Assembly (NCBI GenBank): GCA_026027325.1
Contig: JAMSLZ010000003.1
Span: forward strand, 2,108,001-2,172,000
Reading direction: 5' to 3'
DNA from: Actinomucor elegans
Taxonomy: Eukaryota > Mucoromycota > Mucoromycetes > Mucorales > Mucoraceae
Length of the DNA stretch: 64,000 nucleotides
Of the stretch, positions 48,797-60,297 are shown piece by piece. Made by a program: the position numbers and the translations under genes. Every line of letters starts with the position of its first letter. Position 1 is the stretch's first letter. A model generated the notes under the pieces. That model was given only the letters and a program-made list of their open reading frames with translations. It searched no databases and was not told the DNA's origin.

Positions 48797-49655
48797 TTAA
48801 ACCTTGAAACCACGAGAAGCACGCTTACCACGAGCACGCTCGAACTTGCGACCCTTGGAACGAACATAGGGCTTCTTGTTCTTGTGGGGACCCATACCGA
48901 AGTGCTTGACGGATTCACGAGAGTTCTTGGCACCACGGATAAGGATGGTGTTGGCACCAGTAGGAGCACGGAGAGCCAATTGATCCAAGGTCAAGACTTC
49001 ACCACCAGCCTTCAAGATACGAGCCTTGGCAGTCTTGGTGAAGTGAAGAGCAGCAACAGAGAGCTTGGGGAGGTCAAGAAGACGAGAGTCATCAGTGACG
49101 GAACCAACAACGACAACAGTCTTGCCTTCCTTGTTGTTCTTGACAACACGAGAGACAGTGACGGGAGGACGGTTGACGCGAGACATAAAGAGACGCTTCA
49201 AGACGACCTTGTTGAAGTTGGCATCAGTACGACGAGCAAGGAAACGGTAGAGCTAACAAAACAGAAACATGAGTCAAATAGGTTCAATTGACATGGCTAG
49301 CTTTGTTCATTTACCTTAACCAACAAGGCCAAGTAGACATTGTCAGACTTGGGAGCTGTACGGTTGGAGTTCTTGACGTGGTGGTTCTTTAAGTCAATAC
49401 CCTATTAGAATTGAATTGAAAAATTGTAAGCATTTCAAGTCGAATGGGATTCAGAAGCATGCTTTGTTTTATATAATTGAATAATATTATACAGCAAAAT
49501 GTCGAACAAATGGGTGGCTGGACAAAGTGCAATCGACACATAAAATATTGCTGTGTTATTATATATCTTTCATCCATCCATCCATTTGTCGAGTATTACT
49601 GCTTGATTGTCTATATAAAACACGGCATCCATTATGATTGATGGCTCTTTACCAT
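48797..49655 (-). CDS. RPL18: 60S ribosomal protein L18 (eL18)
   Basis: Exons 49655-49653 (only ATG), 49401-49315 and 49252-48797 give 181 residues. Sequence after the initiator reads [20 protein letters not shown], then [40 protein letters not shown] and [19 protein letters not shown]. The end is [20 protein letters not shown] then RGFKV. This is full-length L18, a cytosolic large-subunit protein. Exon 2 begins GGTATTGAC directly after an acceptor (ctaatag), so the Met must come from upstream. The only ATG followed by a good donor (ATG|gtaaag) is at 49655, giving a 251-bp first intron, longer than any other here. Codon bias is strong (AAG, CGT, GTC), as expected for high expression. Confidence 0.93.
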
Positions 49656-51106
49656 TGTAACAGATGTTTTGACAGCTAAAGTAAAGAAGGATTCATCATT
49701 TTGCTGCCCCAAGCTGAGTGTATGAACCCTCCGTTCCATCTGCTCCTTCTCAGCTTGATTGACTTTGCTCGAATGCCCGGACTCCACAGGCTTTGAAGTT
49801 TGCGATTTGGTCCAATTAGATCATTTCAAACTATGCTGATTAACCAATAAATTGCTTTCTTTTAAATGATTCAACTTCCGCATTTCGGTTTGGAAGGAGC
49901 CTATTTTATGCTAGAAACCACTCTTTTTTATTATATAACAATCGACTCTGGATGATGCGACTTTTTTCTATCTTATAACGCGTTTTTCTTTGAAAATCAT
50001 TGATCGTAGCTAATTGTAATTATTTTAAATTTAGTGCTACTAAAAGCAAACAGTGTTCACTAGGCAAAGAATAAAGCAAATATTTAGCCAATGAAGGCTA
50101 TAAATTAACAAATTCGAAAAAATAAACACAATGTAATAAATGCATTAGAGATTAACGGCGTCACTACCAAATGTAGCAGATAATTCCAAACATGAACTAC
50201 TAAACGGTTGGGATCTCTACATTGTTTACGTTAGGAAGAATTTGGGAATTCTCTATAGTATGTAACAAGCACCTGTTTGTGAGCTGCAAATTTATGAAAA
50301 GTTGTAAAAAAAAAAAATCGATTCTCTTTGGAGAGATATAAATATTACAAGGAAATAGAGAGAAAAATACTGCTCCAGATGGCAATATATATATATATAC
50401 CGTTAGAAGTACTTTATGCCGGATTACTTGATGATATAACTACAAAAACAAGTGCGTCAAAGATGCGCTTTTTTTATATATTCTATTTACGTTTCTCAAA
50501 AAATAAGCCATTATTTAGACTTGCTTCTGATCTACGCACAATTTTCTGAAATTTTTAAAGTTTGTCGATGGCACTTTACGATGAATCCTCATATTCAATC
50601 ATAATCAGCCAATGAAATAAATTGTTTTTGCATTATTAGCTACAGCGGTAACAGTATTGAACCAAAAACTTGGCAAGTAAGGCAAGCAGAATAAGCCATA
50701 GATGGTACAGAGAAGCTACAGGGGAGAGAAGCTGATAATAAACGGTGTAGTAATGTCCAAGTAATAATGGCTGGAAACCAGTTTATAGATAAATGTAATG
50801 ATATCACTTTCATCACCTAACAAATAGAGAGCCTAGCCTATTGACATATCCGTTGTGATCCATGGATTATATAAAAGCAGTGTATCTGATTTATTTTCGC
50901 GTCAACAAATCCCAGGGATTCAATTGCTTGTACATACTACTAAATAGGATGTGCTGCGACCGACATATCTTCGTTCAAGACATATACTAGATTCGCCAAA
51001 CCAAATTGATACCAAGTCACACACGGAGGGAATGCTTATATAATACAACAAGAGCGAAAGCAATGGTTCACCTTTTCTCTTTCTGAATAAAGCGATCTTT
51101 ACAATT
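49656..51106. other. Divergent intergenic region
   Basis: Upstream of RPL18 (minus) and Spc25 (plus). AT-rich with no supported gene; frames at 50200-50549 and 50920-51216 lack features. Confidence 0.65.
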
Positions 51107-52056
51107 ATGGACGAAACCAGACTATCTGACGATCTACTTGAACTCATTAGCAAGAATATTGCTGAATATTCGGAAAAGCTAACAAAGTTGGAAGAAAACT
51201 TTGACATCACGACCAAGGCAACATTGCGAAAAATAACAGAATCTCACCAAGAATTGGAAGAAGATCGCGATCGCATCCGTGGTACACGTATAAATTGCAT
51301 ACAAAACTGAATCGAAAAACTCACCGTGTTGTTCTTTTTCTCAAAAGAAAAAAAACAAAGCTTAGAGCAAGAAATTCAGTCAACTAAAGAGTCGATCGCG
51401 ACGTATGAACAAAGTATGTTTTCTTTTGGTTAATTCTCTATTGTCGGGATCCTCAACTGATTAAATATACAGAAATAGCACAGATAGAAGACAATAATAG
51501 TTCACTCGTCAAACGCGTCAAGGAACAAGAAGAAGAACTAGCGAAAAGTAGGCAAAAGACCGAGACTTTACAGAACAGAAAAGAAGAATTACTGCGACGT
51601 CTACAGCAAAAGCAAGATGACTTGAATAACAAGCAATCGAGCGTTCAAATACAGAAGCAATTAGCTAAAATCGATTTGGAAGCTTGTAAAAAAGCCACAC
51701 AATTAGACGTATCAACAGTTGGAGGTATAGTTTTTTGATGTATAAAAAGGTATATGCTACTTATATATCGTTATAGAAGAAGAAATCCAATTTCAATTTG
51801 GATGTATTAATAAACATCATCCAGAAGAAACTTATACCTTTCGCTTGTTTATTGATGAAAAGCAGCAGTATTCTGGTAAGACAATGAGGTTCTACGATAA
51901 CGCTCAAATGTTGACCTTTTTTATGCAATAGTACCCCATTGTTCGCCACCTGTACAGAATATGGCATCATTTTTATATCAACTCAACAAGGATCGCGATC
52001 TTTTTACTTTTGTAAAACGAGTGAGAAAGGCTTTTGTGGATCAGGCTGCCGCTTGA
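51107..52056 (+). CDS. SPC25: Kinetochore protein Spc25 (Ndc80 complex)
   Basis: Exons 51107-51281, about 51348 or 51366-51413, 51473-51724, 51777-51875 and 51932-52056 give 238 or 232 residues. Two acceptors for exon 2 differ by 18 nt and both keep frame. Residues 20-150 are a continuous coiled coil (for example KLTKLEENFDITTKATLRK and KRVKEQEEELAKSRQKTETL). The C-terminal globular domain reads IQFQFGCINKHHPEETYTF, RLFIDEKQQYSVPHCSPPV, then FLYQLNKDRDLFTFVKRVRK and AFVDQAAA. Coiled coil plus an RWD-like end with F.LFID...Y.V..C.P and L...RDL..FV..VR..F is the Spc25 pattern. Spc25 pairs with Spc24 to anchor the Ndc80 complex at the inner kinetochore. Spc25 diverges fast, so identity rests on these blocks. 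Confidence 0.85.
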
Positions 52057-53790
52057 TCTTACAATAAGGTCTTTGCTTTTATCGTTTTTCATCCTTTCTT
52101 AACCAAACTGCTATGTACAAAAATAAAATAATATTATGGTATGCCCTTATCTTTTTGAATGAGAAAAAGAAAAGAAACGTATTTGGGATGGAAACATCAA
52201 AGATCTCAAGCTCTTGTAGTACCGAGTTAATTTTCATTCAACAAACTTTACTTCATGGTCACCATACTTCTCAATCAAGCACACCCTTCAGCATTTTATC
52301 AAATACAAGACATGGTCCATAGATGCAACAGGAAGAGAGAAAAAGTTCTGGGGTGTCTTTTATCTTTTATCTTAGGATAAGTGGATGTCCTCTCAACATG
52401 AATTAAATACAACGAAAGTCAAAGTAACTAGGAGCGACAAGGTTGTCTCTTGTGTGAATGTCCTTGGTCTTAATTCTTATTTTTTTTTTCCAGCTCATAA
52501 ACCTTGTTTAACAAAGGACCATTCGAAGAAAACACCATGTTAGATACATTAACGTGTTTACTGGGGAAAAAAAAAAGTGATTTGGTCCAAAGAGAGATTA
52601 GAGTGTTTCGTAAGTGAAATAGAGCAGTGATGATAGTGATTTTGGAGTTGCTGTTGGTTTGGCAGACTCGGGCCCATAGCTGTTAAAGGATCTTTAAAGA
52701 TATGGAAGAAAAAGATGGAAATGTCATACCCCAAGCAAATAATACCTCATGTCATATTAGTACATATGCGAGATAGCATTATATCCATGGATTTGAAAAC
52801 TTGCCGTGCCCTGTAAAATATATTTACAAACTTATCAGATCCATGATTGGACATCTGAACACTTTGCTTCCTGGTATGTGGGCGGCCCATCGAGTTTAAA
52901 ATCAAACTCAACAACATCATCAATCGACCATTCACATTTGTTTCAAATCTATATTGTTTCTTTCAAAAGCCCATCTTTTGATACACGCTATCTTCTTCCA
53001 TATTAATGTTGATATCGTTCTCGATAGCTGTTTGTAATCAAATCCAACCAAGCTTAAAAATGAACATAATGCAAATAAAATCGCATACAATGGAGAAATG
53101 TCATTCAATATGTAAAAAATCAATGTAGCAAGCGAGATCTATATAGTATTTAGATTTATACAAACAGCATATTTGTCCAAAATGATAGGATGATGCTTGT
53201 TTAATCTAATGACAAGACAGTTCAACACATATTCAATAAGGCTCGCATTTAGCCATGAGATTCAGCTAAATAACAATATATCGCCTTACTTAATTCAGCG
53301 TTTTGTATATCCTCCATTACATGTATTTCAAAGTAAACTAATTCTAATGACCTATAGATCTCTAGCTGATCTTGATCAGATATCTCATCCAATTAGCATT
53401 CCATGCTTAAAATGAACTACTGCTTGTATTAAAACTCTAACTGTTGCTCAATTAGAATATAAATTACTAACTGAGAACGCAAAAGTTAAACAAATGTATT
53501 CACATCAAAAATGATTAGTTTTTCAGATATTTACTATCAGGCAGGACACATGGTACAAGGAGAAAGCACTACCATATGTCAACTTGATAAGCATTATACT
53601 TTCTCTCGGATATATTACAAGTAAAAGAGCAAGAAGTGGACATACAATTCCAATTCACCATTACTAGTTTAGGTTCTTTATTATTGGCTCCATAATAAAT
53701 AATTAGCAGTCATTTTCGACACAAAAGCAACGCGCCCAAAGTCGTGTTTTTTTTTTCTTCCTCTTTCCTTGTGCTCGTAAAACAAGAGAA
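52057..53790. other. Spacer without supported genes
   Basis: AT-rich, with a repeat-family end at about 53375-53425 (gatatctcatccaattagc, attccatgcttaaaatgaac, tactgc). A short minus-strand frame starting MVFSSNGPLLNKVYELE near 52537 is too short to call. Confidence 0.6.
53375..53425 (-). repeat. Dispersed repeat family end
   Basis: Reverse complement gives gcagtagttcattttaagc, atggaatgctaattggatga and gatatctgatcaagatcag, matching the ordered blocks at 61290 and 23845. Confidence 0.45.
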
Positions 53791-55960
53791 ATGCAGTCAA
53801 CTTTACACCAAACAACATTAGGTGATCCTATAGATAATAGCTCACAATCACTGAAAAGGATTTGCAAGTCATACAAAGATGCGTACCTTACAACCATGAA
53901 CCAGTTTCACTATCGTTATTATAAATCGCTTGGTCTTTTCTCAGTTGTGTTTGCTATACTTTTCCAAATGAGATTCTCTTTTAGTTATCGTATGTAATGC
54001 CAAATCTCAAATTAACAAGAAACTAACACTGAATCTAGAAACACTGATTGATTTGCTCTCGTTGCGAACTGCATTCTTTTCTCTCCTACTCTTTGTGACT
54101 GGACTTACTCTTTCATTTACGCGTGCAGTGGCATTCACAAGTAAAGTATCCTGAAGCAATGGTCCAAATCACCCTGCTCTAACCAAAGACACTTGTAGTT
54201 TGGGAGCCAACATACCCTAGTTACCTTGCTGAACTCATTGCCACATGGCTTTCTGTTGACAATTTCTTTCTTTTATGCATTCATACCGTATTCAGTTTGG
54301 TCATTGTTCGATTCTATTTCTCTATTATTGCTGGTGAAAAGTATACTTTGGAATTCCTCTTGCAACCACCAGGGTAAAAATTGAGAAATAATCGCCTTAC
54401 TATGGATTATAATCTAACGCTGTATAATAGACATTATTTGGGTGCTCGCCAACTGAATCAAGAAAATATCTTTATTACCGTCTACTCCATCATTTTAGCT
54501 TTCAACTATACATATCACTTTCTTGCAAAAAAGTCTTTAGTTGTCAAGATTAATAATGTTCAAGTAAGCTTTTCATGTGTTATTATTTTATATCTTTCTA
54601 AATCCCTTTTTTTTAAGCAACCATTCGCTAATGATATCAAGACGAGCTTTGCAACCATTCTTTGTAACTCGGCCATGAGAGCCATCTACTCTTTCAGAAA
54701 CACTTATTTCACCTTTATTTTCTGTAATGGCACCATTTACTATTATGTTGCCCGTTTCTTTGGCATTACCTACTTTTATAGAGTCTTGGATTCACCCATT
54801 ATCGGTTTCCATTGGATCGATATCCACCTTTTCCTTCGTTTAATCATTGCTGGTATTGTCACCATGTGTACTTTTAACACTGCCAATCGTTTATACGATA
54901 TCATTTATTCTACTGTAAGTATACTTTCCAGAAGCTACATTCAAACACTAATCATGTTTCTAGACCGTGCCTGTCACTGATGATTACGCGAATCAATTCG
55001 ATTGCCTTATTGATGGTCTTTCTGACCCCAAGGACAACGCCAAGATTGCCGCGTTCTCTGAACTTGTTCTGCTTACTTGCAAGCGTCCTGATAAAAGAGC
55101 TGAATTATTCCGTACAACTGGAAAGGATTTGAAGGAAAGCGCTTGGTATAGAATCATGACCCAATGCTTGAATGTTATCAATGAATTGAAAACCAAGATT
55201 GATATTGAGTACAATGGTGTTCAAGCTGGTAAATACCATCTTAAAACAAAACATCAAATTATCTTATTAACGCCTATGTTTTTTTAAGCTGCAGCTCCTG
55301 TTCCTGTTGCTAAACCAGCTTCAGAGCAACAAGTACGTAATCGCTTACAATTGAGTGAAGGGGACATTTATGCCCCTCCCAAGACAGAGTGTTCGAAATT
55401 CGATGATCGAACCCACACCATCTTCTCTTCTGCTGCTGCCAAATGCGCACCTGTTGACATTACAACTGCCGTCTCGACTAATTGCGTTCGCAAAGCATGG
55501 GACAAGCTGAACCAGCACGAACTTGTCAAGATGCTTAAACAGATTGAAATTCAAATCGGATGTAAAGGGGCCTTGGAGTATTATTATGCCGAAACTGTTA
55601 CACGTCGTATCCAAACTGTATTTAACAAGTATCAATTGGTGATTTGGGCAGTTCAATCTTTGGGCAGTTTGACAGCTGCTTCTTTGAAAGAAGATCCTTA
55701 TGGATATGTGCAGAATGATCTTGATAATGTCCTAAACCAATTATCCACTTGCTTGGCCGTGGTAGAAAAATACCTTGCATCACCACCTCAACAGTACAGC
55801 AAATTGTTGAAAGAAGATGTCGTTGTCCAAGAGTCTGAAGCCGTGCTTATGGGTAAGTGCAACATAAAATTCAAGTTAATATACGTTAACTAATTTGTTT
55901 CATTTAGCCTTGCGTGAAGCCATTTATCAAATCAAGATGACCTTTGAAGATTATCTTTGA
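53791..55960 (+). CDS. NDC1: Transmembrane nucleoporin Ndc1
   Basis: Exons 53791-53989, 54039-54140, 54199-54373, 54431-54563, 54618-54914, 54964-55228, 55289-55852 and 55908-55960 give 595 residues. The N-terminal half has about six hydrophobic segments, including SLGLFSVVFAILFQM, FFSLLLFVTGLTLSF, LCIHTVFSLVIVRFYFSII, FITVYSIILAF and LRLIIAGIVTMCTF. The C-terminal half is soluble and carries the Ndc1 blocks GLSDPKDNAKIAAFSELVLL, RTTGKDLKESAWYRIMTQCL, then VIWAVQSLGSLTAASLKEDP and YGYVQNDLDNVLNQLSTCLA. Ndc1 sits in the pore membrane and helps insert nuclear pores and spindle pole bodies. It is shorter than the roughly 650-residue yeast protein. All introns are GT-AG and in phase. Confidence 0.92.
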
Positions 55961-56960
55961 TACTGAAAAGATAATGTAAATAATAATAAAAAAAAAGCAA
56001 TAATCATATGAACACTTTATTCAAGACCATGTCAACTGTACGCTAGCGAAAGTATAACTCACAAAATCATCACTGCTTAATTACGCTATCTAAAACCTGA
56101 TAATTCGAGCCTTATTGGCTTTTCATCTATTGAAGTACTACAATATTGACCTTGAGATTTGAGTGAGGCACTTTATAGACCATACTTCTGATATGTCTAA
56201 TACTACTAGAGAGTAATACAAAAGTGGTTTCATCACTGTATACTAGATACCATAAGACTTTCTTGGTTTCCATTGGCTTTTTGACATGAACTATTATGAT
56301 AATTTTCCCTCAAAGTTGGCTAAGAGCTGTGATTTGAAAATTTGATCCCATTTTTTTATGGTATCATACACTAGAACTGTTATCTAATCGATGTCCAACA
56401 AGTACATTGTATTTTAAGGATACATTTTTCATATCATATCCTATTACATCTATGATAATCTATATGTTTTTTTTTTCATTAGTCCCGGTCTAATGTACAT
56501 TTAAATAATGTTCCATGATTTAGAATGAGCTTCTGCTTCTATCAGAATCCCTATATAACTAAAATTCAATGGATATATTACGCTAATCAATGATTGATAT
56601 TGCATACATTAGATATACATAATAATCTATAGATTTCTAGGTTAAACTTTGCCAAAATTTGTATCTGACAGATATTTCATACTTAAAATGAGCGGCTGAA
56701 CCCATTAGGTTGTCCAATTCATTGTAGTACAATGATTATGTTTGTTACCTTGTCAGTCATTTAGTCTGTGTACATCACATTTTCTGTTTTTGGCCACTTG
56801 AGTTGACTTTGATTATTAGACCAATCATTTTCATAGCTAAGACTAAGTTACCCCGAAAGGTGACGTATAAACAAAACTCGCTCAACAGAAGCTAGGGCGG
56901 GTCACTTCGCTTATTATTTCCTCTTACTCTCAATAAGATCCTTACATTTAATTATTCATA
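55961..56960. other. Intergenic region with repeat ends
   Basis: No gene. Two repeat-family ends lie in the same orientation at about 56492-56536 (ggtctaatgtacatttaaat, ccatgatttagaatgagct, tctgc) and 56670-56706 (cagatatttcatacttaaaa then tgagcggctgaac). Confidence 0.55.
56492..56706 (-). repeat. Pair of dispersed-repeat ends
   Basis: Two copies of the aaaatgag-type end about 170 bases apart in the same orientation, which could bound a decayed element or be a tandem duplication. Confidence 0.4.
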
Positions 56961-57459
56961 ATGGTAGGCATTAGAAAAAAAAAAAAAAGGATTCACTGTC
57001 ATTGATCGTAACTGATTCATATTTATTGAACTAGGGTGCTGTTAGTCGTTATCCTTATCCTAAAGAAGTTTGGTAATTGCAACAATGCCTTTACTTCAAC
57101 AATATTTTACTTACTTTGACCGATCGTACATAGGTCTCCTGCTGGTGGTTGGTGGTCCAGACCCAAGACCTGGAAGTCCAACACTGCCATTGCCGCTCTT
57201 GGTATGGCTGTTACTCTCGGTGCTATTTGGAGAGTCTCTGCCGAGAAAGAGGTAACCATTTTGATATATATATATATTCTCACTGGCTTGACATTGACAT
57301 TTTTTTTTTGTTTTGTTTGAAATAGGTTCGTTATCAACAACCCAAGCGTTGGATCCCTTCCATGATGGTAATATATTCAACAAAAGCGTATTATTACATA
57401 TACTAACGTCCTTTTTTTTTTGGTAGTGGGCCAAACAATACAAGGATCAACAACAATAG
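56961..57459 (+). CDS. Small conserved-looking single-pass membrane protein, 77 residues
   Basis: Exons 56961-56963 (only ATG), 57035-57072, 57134-57251, 57326-57367 and 57427-57459 join in frame. The protein starts MGAVSRYPYPKEVWSPAGGW then WSRPKTWKSNTAIAALGMA. One hydrophobic segment (TAIAALGMAVTLGAIWRVSA, about 32-51) follows, then EKEVRYQQPKRWIPSMMWAK and a QYKDQQQ end. A YPKEVWSPAGGWW start, one helix and a P..WIPSM.W end resemble small fungal proteins I associate with the mitochondrial inner membrane, perhaps respiratory-chain accessory subunits. I cannot name a family with confidence. It converges on Sec12 with 122 bases between stops. Confidence 0.75.
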
Positions 57460-57581
57460 AAAGTTTCTTTTTCGTTTACCCTCTTTTTCTTCTTCTAATT
57501 AACACACGACCTCAGTCATCAACACACAATAAAAAATCAACCAAAGCTATATATTATCATGGAAAGTTTATGTATTATTTT

Positions 57582-59270
57582 TTATAATTCATCTCTATTA
57601 GTAGATTCCTCAAGAATCTCAGTTTCTGTCAAAGTGACTAGGGGCGTTTCAGCAGCAATTTCGCTCACAATAGATTCGATAGTAGTAGTAGTAGTAGTAG
57701 CAGTAGTAGTGGTAGTAGGTATTTCTAAGTTTGTAGTTGTCATACTGGATGATGTATCGTTGATTTCAGGTTTAAAGAACGGTTGAATATCAACAATAGT
57801 GGTGATCCATAGTAGAATGCCAGCAACGAGACAGGCCAATAGCAATGTGTAGAGTGGATTGATGATTAAACCTGTAGGGAATTGAATAGGAAGCGAAACT
57901 ATGCAGCATGTACCCTCTGCTGAGCCACTGGCTATTAATCGTCTATCAGGACTGATAGAAATGCATGTAATCGAGAATCCATGCGCACCTTTGATTTTAG
58001 TCAAGGTCTATTTACAATGTTTGAAATGATAGGTTTAAGCCAAAAATACAACTCCTTTTTTTTTCTTTTTACCTTGAGTGACATGGCATCCATTACAGTG
58101 ATGCTTAAATCTGCACTTGCATATGCTAATACGGCACCATCTTGACTCAGTGTAAAAGAAGTGATAGGACTATTTCCCACCTTAACCGCCTTTAATTGAT
58201 CTAGCGAATAAGCATCATATTTGACAATGTAAGCGCTAGGCTTTGCGATGCCATTCACTACGGCAAAACCAAAATCCTTAGTGTAACCGCGTCCATATCT
58301 GAAAGTAATGAGTTACATATTTCTCGCAATTCATCTACTTGCCTACCTAAATGCTCTGAATTCAGATCTGCTGCCTTTGGTAATAGTTGAAGAAGAAATG
58401 GTTTGTACGATTTGGCCAACGTTTTTACCACGAAGGTTGACTAGTTTCAACCCATCTCTTAATACACAAGTCAACTTTTCTTTTTCCAAATTAATATCAA
58501 CGTCCAATACGTCGTCAACTTCAGATAGGGTGATAGGTCCGGAAGAAACAGATTCAAATGAAGGGTACTTAAAGACATTAACTTTTCCATCAGTCGTTCC
58601 TGTAGCGACCAACATTCCATCTTCACTAAAACGTACGACTTTCTAAAAGCGAAAAAAAAAGGTTAATCTATTGTCTCTTGGTGCACTTTTTTACAAATTT
58701 TTTACTTGAAAATGAATTGGATCTTGGCTTTCCACTGTTTTAACAGCCTTTTCCAGTTCAAACCTTAGAAAAGTCGCGTTTTTTTTTCTTTTAGTATGGT
58801 AGTTCATGGATGTGTATATCTTAGCTTACTTGTCCTCAAACACCTTAAAGGCACGACAACTATCGTTTATACCTTTTTTGATATTTTTTTCTGACGCGTT
58901 GACTCCAGTGACAACGGTTGGTTTCTATTTGAAAGGTTATGCAAAATGATAAATGGCGCAGATTGAGTAAGTAGACTTACGGTTGGGTGAACATCTAAAC
59001 ACATGGGTGCATCTTCATCAGCCTCAAACTCAAAGGTAGCATCTTCTTCCAAGTCTTTACGACGAATATCAATTTTAAATGAAGTCTATACATTGACATT
59101 AGCAAGTTTTTTTTTAATGAATTTATCGAAATTTGAAAGCATACCAGCCTATTCTTGACACCTGAACGTGAAATGCCTCCACCTCCGCCGATTATCAATT
59201 GGTTCTTTGAAGTAAAGCCGAGACTATAGATAGGAAGACCAGTTTTTACTTGAAAAGAAGGACAGCTCAT
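57582..59270 (-). CDS. SEC12: Sec12-type Sar1 guanine nucleotide exchange factor, ER membrane
   Basis: Exons 59270-59145, 59085-58981, 58924-58830, 58763-58706, 58642-58347, 58298-58073 and 58007-57582 give 443 residues. A cytosolic WD40 propeller begins GLPIYSLGFTSKNQLIIGGG then GGISRSGVKNRL. This GGGG..SG.KN loop with Asn40 is the K-loop by which Sec12 acts on Sar1. Later blades include VVRFSEDGMLVATGTTDGKV, SPITSFTLSQDGAVLAYASA and ISPDRRLIASGSAEGTCCIV. A membrane span at about 352-372 (PLYTLLLACLVAGILLWITT) is followed by a short lumenal tail rich in Thr, ending RDEL. Sec12 starts COPII coat assembly by loading Sar1 with GTP. The C-terminal RDEL resembles the HDEL seen on some yeast Sec12 proteins. 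Confidence 0.93.
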
Positions 59271-60297
59271 AATAACAAGATTTTTATATCAAGAAGAAAG
59301 AAGGGTCTGAATTTAATTTGTACAGCTTACTTAGTGGTGTAATCCTATCGAAACCCCGCTTGTCTCTGCGCAAAAATGTTGTGGCAAATCAGGCTTTTTA
59401 ACCTTTATGCAATCACAAAAAAAACTACGTTCAGTGTATAGCAGTTTTTATCGATACCAAGAAATGATTACCAAGTATAAATCCCAATAGAAAAAAAAAG
59501 ATTGTATTTTATTCAAGAAGATTAGAACTAAAGGACATGAATTACTGCTTCAGGTAATAAATTGCTGTATACATAATAGGGACCTTGACTTGTCGATCAC
59601 TCTATATTAAAATGATCCTAGAAATTCAAAGAAAAATACGATATGCTATTTACGCAGTTTAATCGTACATCTATTTCTGCGCAGTAATTTTAATATACTT
59701 TGCATGTATTGATAATCGCTTATGAAAAACAAGGTCAAAATGTAGATCGCTTTTTTAATTTCATGCTCTGATCTTGTCTTTGATTAAATATTCTAAATCT
59801 TTTCTGGGTTATAAAGTCCCAGGAGGTTGCATAGCAGTGCACATCATTGTAATATTCTTGACGATACTCAAGCGCAGTTTTAGAGATTTAGTATCTAAGG
59901 CAACGATCTACTTATCAGTCAGTAACACATATATATTGTTTGGCAGCACTGGAACCTGATACAGCATATGGTGGTATTTTGTCAAAGAAAGTTTCATAGT
60001 TTTAAAGAAATATATAATACGATAGTTACATCATTCAGTATGTAAATGCGTATCAAAAAGTTTTTATTATTTTCCTTGCGAACTAAATCTTGATTATATA
60101 TGTCAATAGATATCAATATGCATATACTATTTCCTGGCAAATGAATGATCAGCTTCGCCCTCTGAGCTCTATTATGTATGCAAAGCAAAAGATTAGCACT
60201 GTTAGTTATGCATTGCGCTTTTGTCGTATCTTACATCTTCGTCGGGCCTATTTTAAAACCAAAAGTTAAACAGATTTTCTTATATCAATGCTCAAAC
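59271..60297. other. Intergenic region between two minus-strand genes
   Basis: Upstream flank of Sec12 and downstream flank of the bHLH gene. No gene; frames at 59774-59959 and 59994-60188 have no features. The last exon of the bHLH gene might extend a little into 60220-60260 under alternative splicing. Confidence 0.6.

Noticed and set aside
49560..49600. Short catccatccatcc repeat
   Set aside because: Three tetranucleotide copies within the RPL18 first intron; too short to be notable.
54378..54430. Possible extra coding text in the Ndc1 intron (frame at 54381-54980 reads through)
   Set aside because: The frame starts inside intron 3; splicing ccagg|gtaaaa to aatag|acatta keeps continuity of the membrane region.
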